Shown here: positions 63,474 to 64,000 of the stretch, in pieces
Layout: every line of letters starts with the position of its first letter
Position numbering within the stretch: position 1 is the first letter of the stretch
Assembly: GCA_015075545.1 (NCBI GenBank)
Contig: JABTUC010000002.1
Coordinates: 186,001-250,000 of the forward strand
Source: Ideonella sp.
GTDB taxonomy: Bacteria > Pseudomonadota > Gammaproteobacteria > Burkholderiales > Burkholderiaceae_C
Length of the DNA: 64,000 nucleotides
Direction of reading: 5' to 3'
The notes under the pieces: model-generated
What the model was told of the DNA's origin: nothing
Database searches by the model: none
The model's input: only the letters and a program-made list of their open reading frames with translations
Made by a program: the position numbers and the translations under genes

Positions 63474-64000
63474 CTACAGCGCGAGCGGCTCCTGCTGCAT
63501 CGCGTCGATCTGCTCGCGCAGTGCCTGCGTCTGCTGCGACCAGTAGGCGGCGCTGCCGAACCAGGGGAACGCCGCCGGAAAGGCCGGATCGCTCCAGCGC
63601 TCGGCCAGCCACGCGCTGTGGTGCAGCATGCGCAGCGTGCGCAGCGGCTCGATCAGCGTCAGCTCGCGGGCATCGAAGTCCATGAAGGCACCGTAGCCCT
63701 GGAGCACGTGCGAAAGCTGCGCGCGCATCTCGTCGCGCGCGCCCGACAGCAGCATCCACAGGTCCTGCACCGCAGGGCCGCTGCAGCAGTCGTCGAGGTC
63801 GACGATGTGCGGGCCCTCGTCGCGCCACAGGATGTTGCCTGGATGGAAGTCGCCGTGCAGCCGCAACGTGGCCAGCGGCGCCGTGCGGGCGAAGGCAGCG
63901 TCGACGCGTTCGAGCGCGGCAAGAGCGCTGGTCGAAAAGGCGTCGCGTTCGGCCGGCGTCACGATGCCGCCGTCGAGCAGGCGCTGCAACGGCAGCCGGC
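63474..64000 (-). CDS. srkA: SrkA/YihE-like protein kinase of the aminoglycoside-phosphotransferase fold (5' partial)
   Basis: C-terminal part of a kinase with the APH fold, open to the window edge, so the N-lobe is missing. The catalytic loop LHGDFHPGNILW and metal-binding HIVDLDDC are present. The downstream helices (YGAFMDFDARELTLIEPLR, HHSAWLAERW, FGSAAYW) are typical of SrkA, a stress-response Ser/Thr kinase. It is 6 bases from the convergent htpG stop. The only in-frame TTG near the edge (63989) is internal. Confidence 0.88.
   Translation of the reverse strand, partial: RLPLQRLLDGGIVTPAERDAFSTSALAALERVDAAFARTAPLATLRLHGDFHPGNILWRDEGPHIVDLDDCCSGPAVQDLWMLLSGARDEMRAQLSHVLQGYGAFMDFDARELTLIEPLRTLRMLHHSAWLAERWSDPAFPAAFPWFGSAAYWSQQTQALREQIDAMQQEPLAL

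Overview
This window is very GC-rich chromosomal DNA from a betaproteobacterium, most likely Burkholderiales near the Rubrivivax/Leptothrix/Methylibium group. The evidence is gene content (hpf-ptsN-hprK, ntrYX downstream of rsmB and a DUF4390 gene, fur divergent from bamE, a sox cluster), strong GC bias at third codon positions and frequent GTG/TTG starts. I assign the group by family resemblance only. It is almost entirely coding. I saw no rRNA, CRISPR array, insertion sequence or phage gene.

Layout. 1-7.7 kb: a partial 2-hydroxyacid dehydrogenase, then a minus-strand envelope and housekeeping run (bamE, dapB, exbB, exbD, leuS, lptE, holA). 7.8-16.2 kb: fur, hprK, ptsN, hpf, corA, an EamA transporter, a rhombosortase and glnE. 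16.3-22.5 kb: a YhdP-like AsmA protein, a nitrilase-family amidase and ubiH. 22.6-28.7 kb: a plus-strand operon of five genes (SPFH/SHOCT protein, duplicated zinc-ribbon/DUF4178 protein, DUF350 protein, membrane-anchored spermidine-synthase-like enzyme, FAD amine-oxidase-like lipoprotein). This is the most interesting system here, probably an envelope-associated polyamine or amine modification module. 28.7-32.7 kb: a MurU-like nucleotidyltransferase, tkt and gap. 32.8-37.3 kb: a small lipoprotein gene and two secreted subtilases whose C-termini look like GlyGly-CTERM anchors, the expected substrates of the rhombosortase at 12.9 kb. 37.2-43.7 kb: a SPOR protein, birA, a SET-domain methyltransferase, topB and proA. 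43.8-45.2 kb: lemA and a gene of unknown function. 45.3-51.2 kb: soxYZAXB, then convergent genes for a flavocytochrome-c-like flavoprotein and a cytochrome c. 51.5-64 kb: a BLUF photoreceptor, folE, rsmB, a DUF4390 gene, ntrY, ntrX, tRNA-Phe, kynA, a ybdK-like ligase paired with a CPA2 antiporter, htpG and a partial srkA-like kinase.

How they work together. The Sox proteins oxidise thiosulfate in the periplasm. SoxYZ carries the sulfur, SoxXA attaches it and SoxB hydrolyses off sulfate; soxCD is not in the window. The FccB-like flavoprotein and small cytochrome could add sulfide oxidation or SoxY reactivation. A family of palindromic repeats sits unusually between soxY and soxZ, with an inverted copy beyond the far end of the cluster. 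Other testable links are SET methyltransferase with the lysine-rich TopB tail, BLUF with folE, and the antiporter with the glutamate-cysteine ligase.
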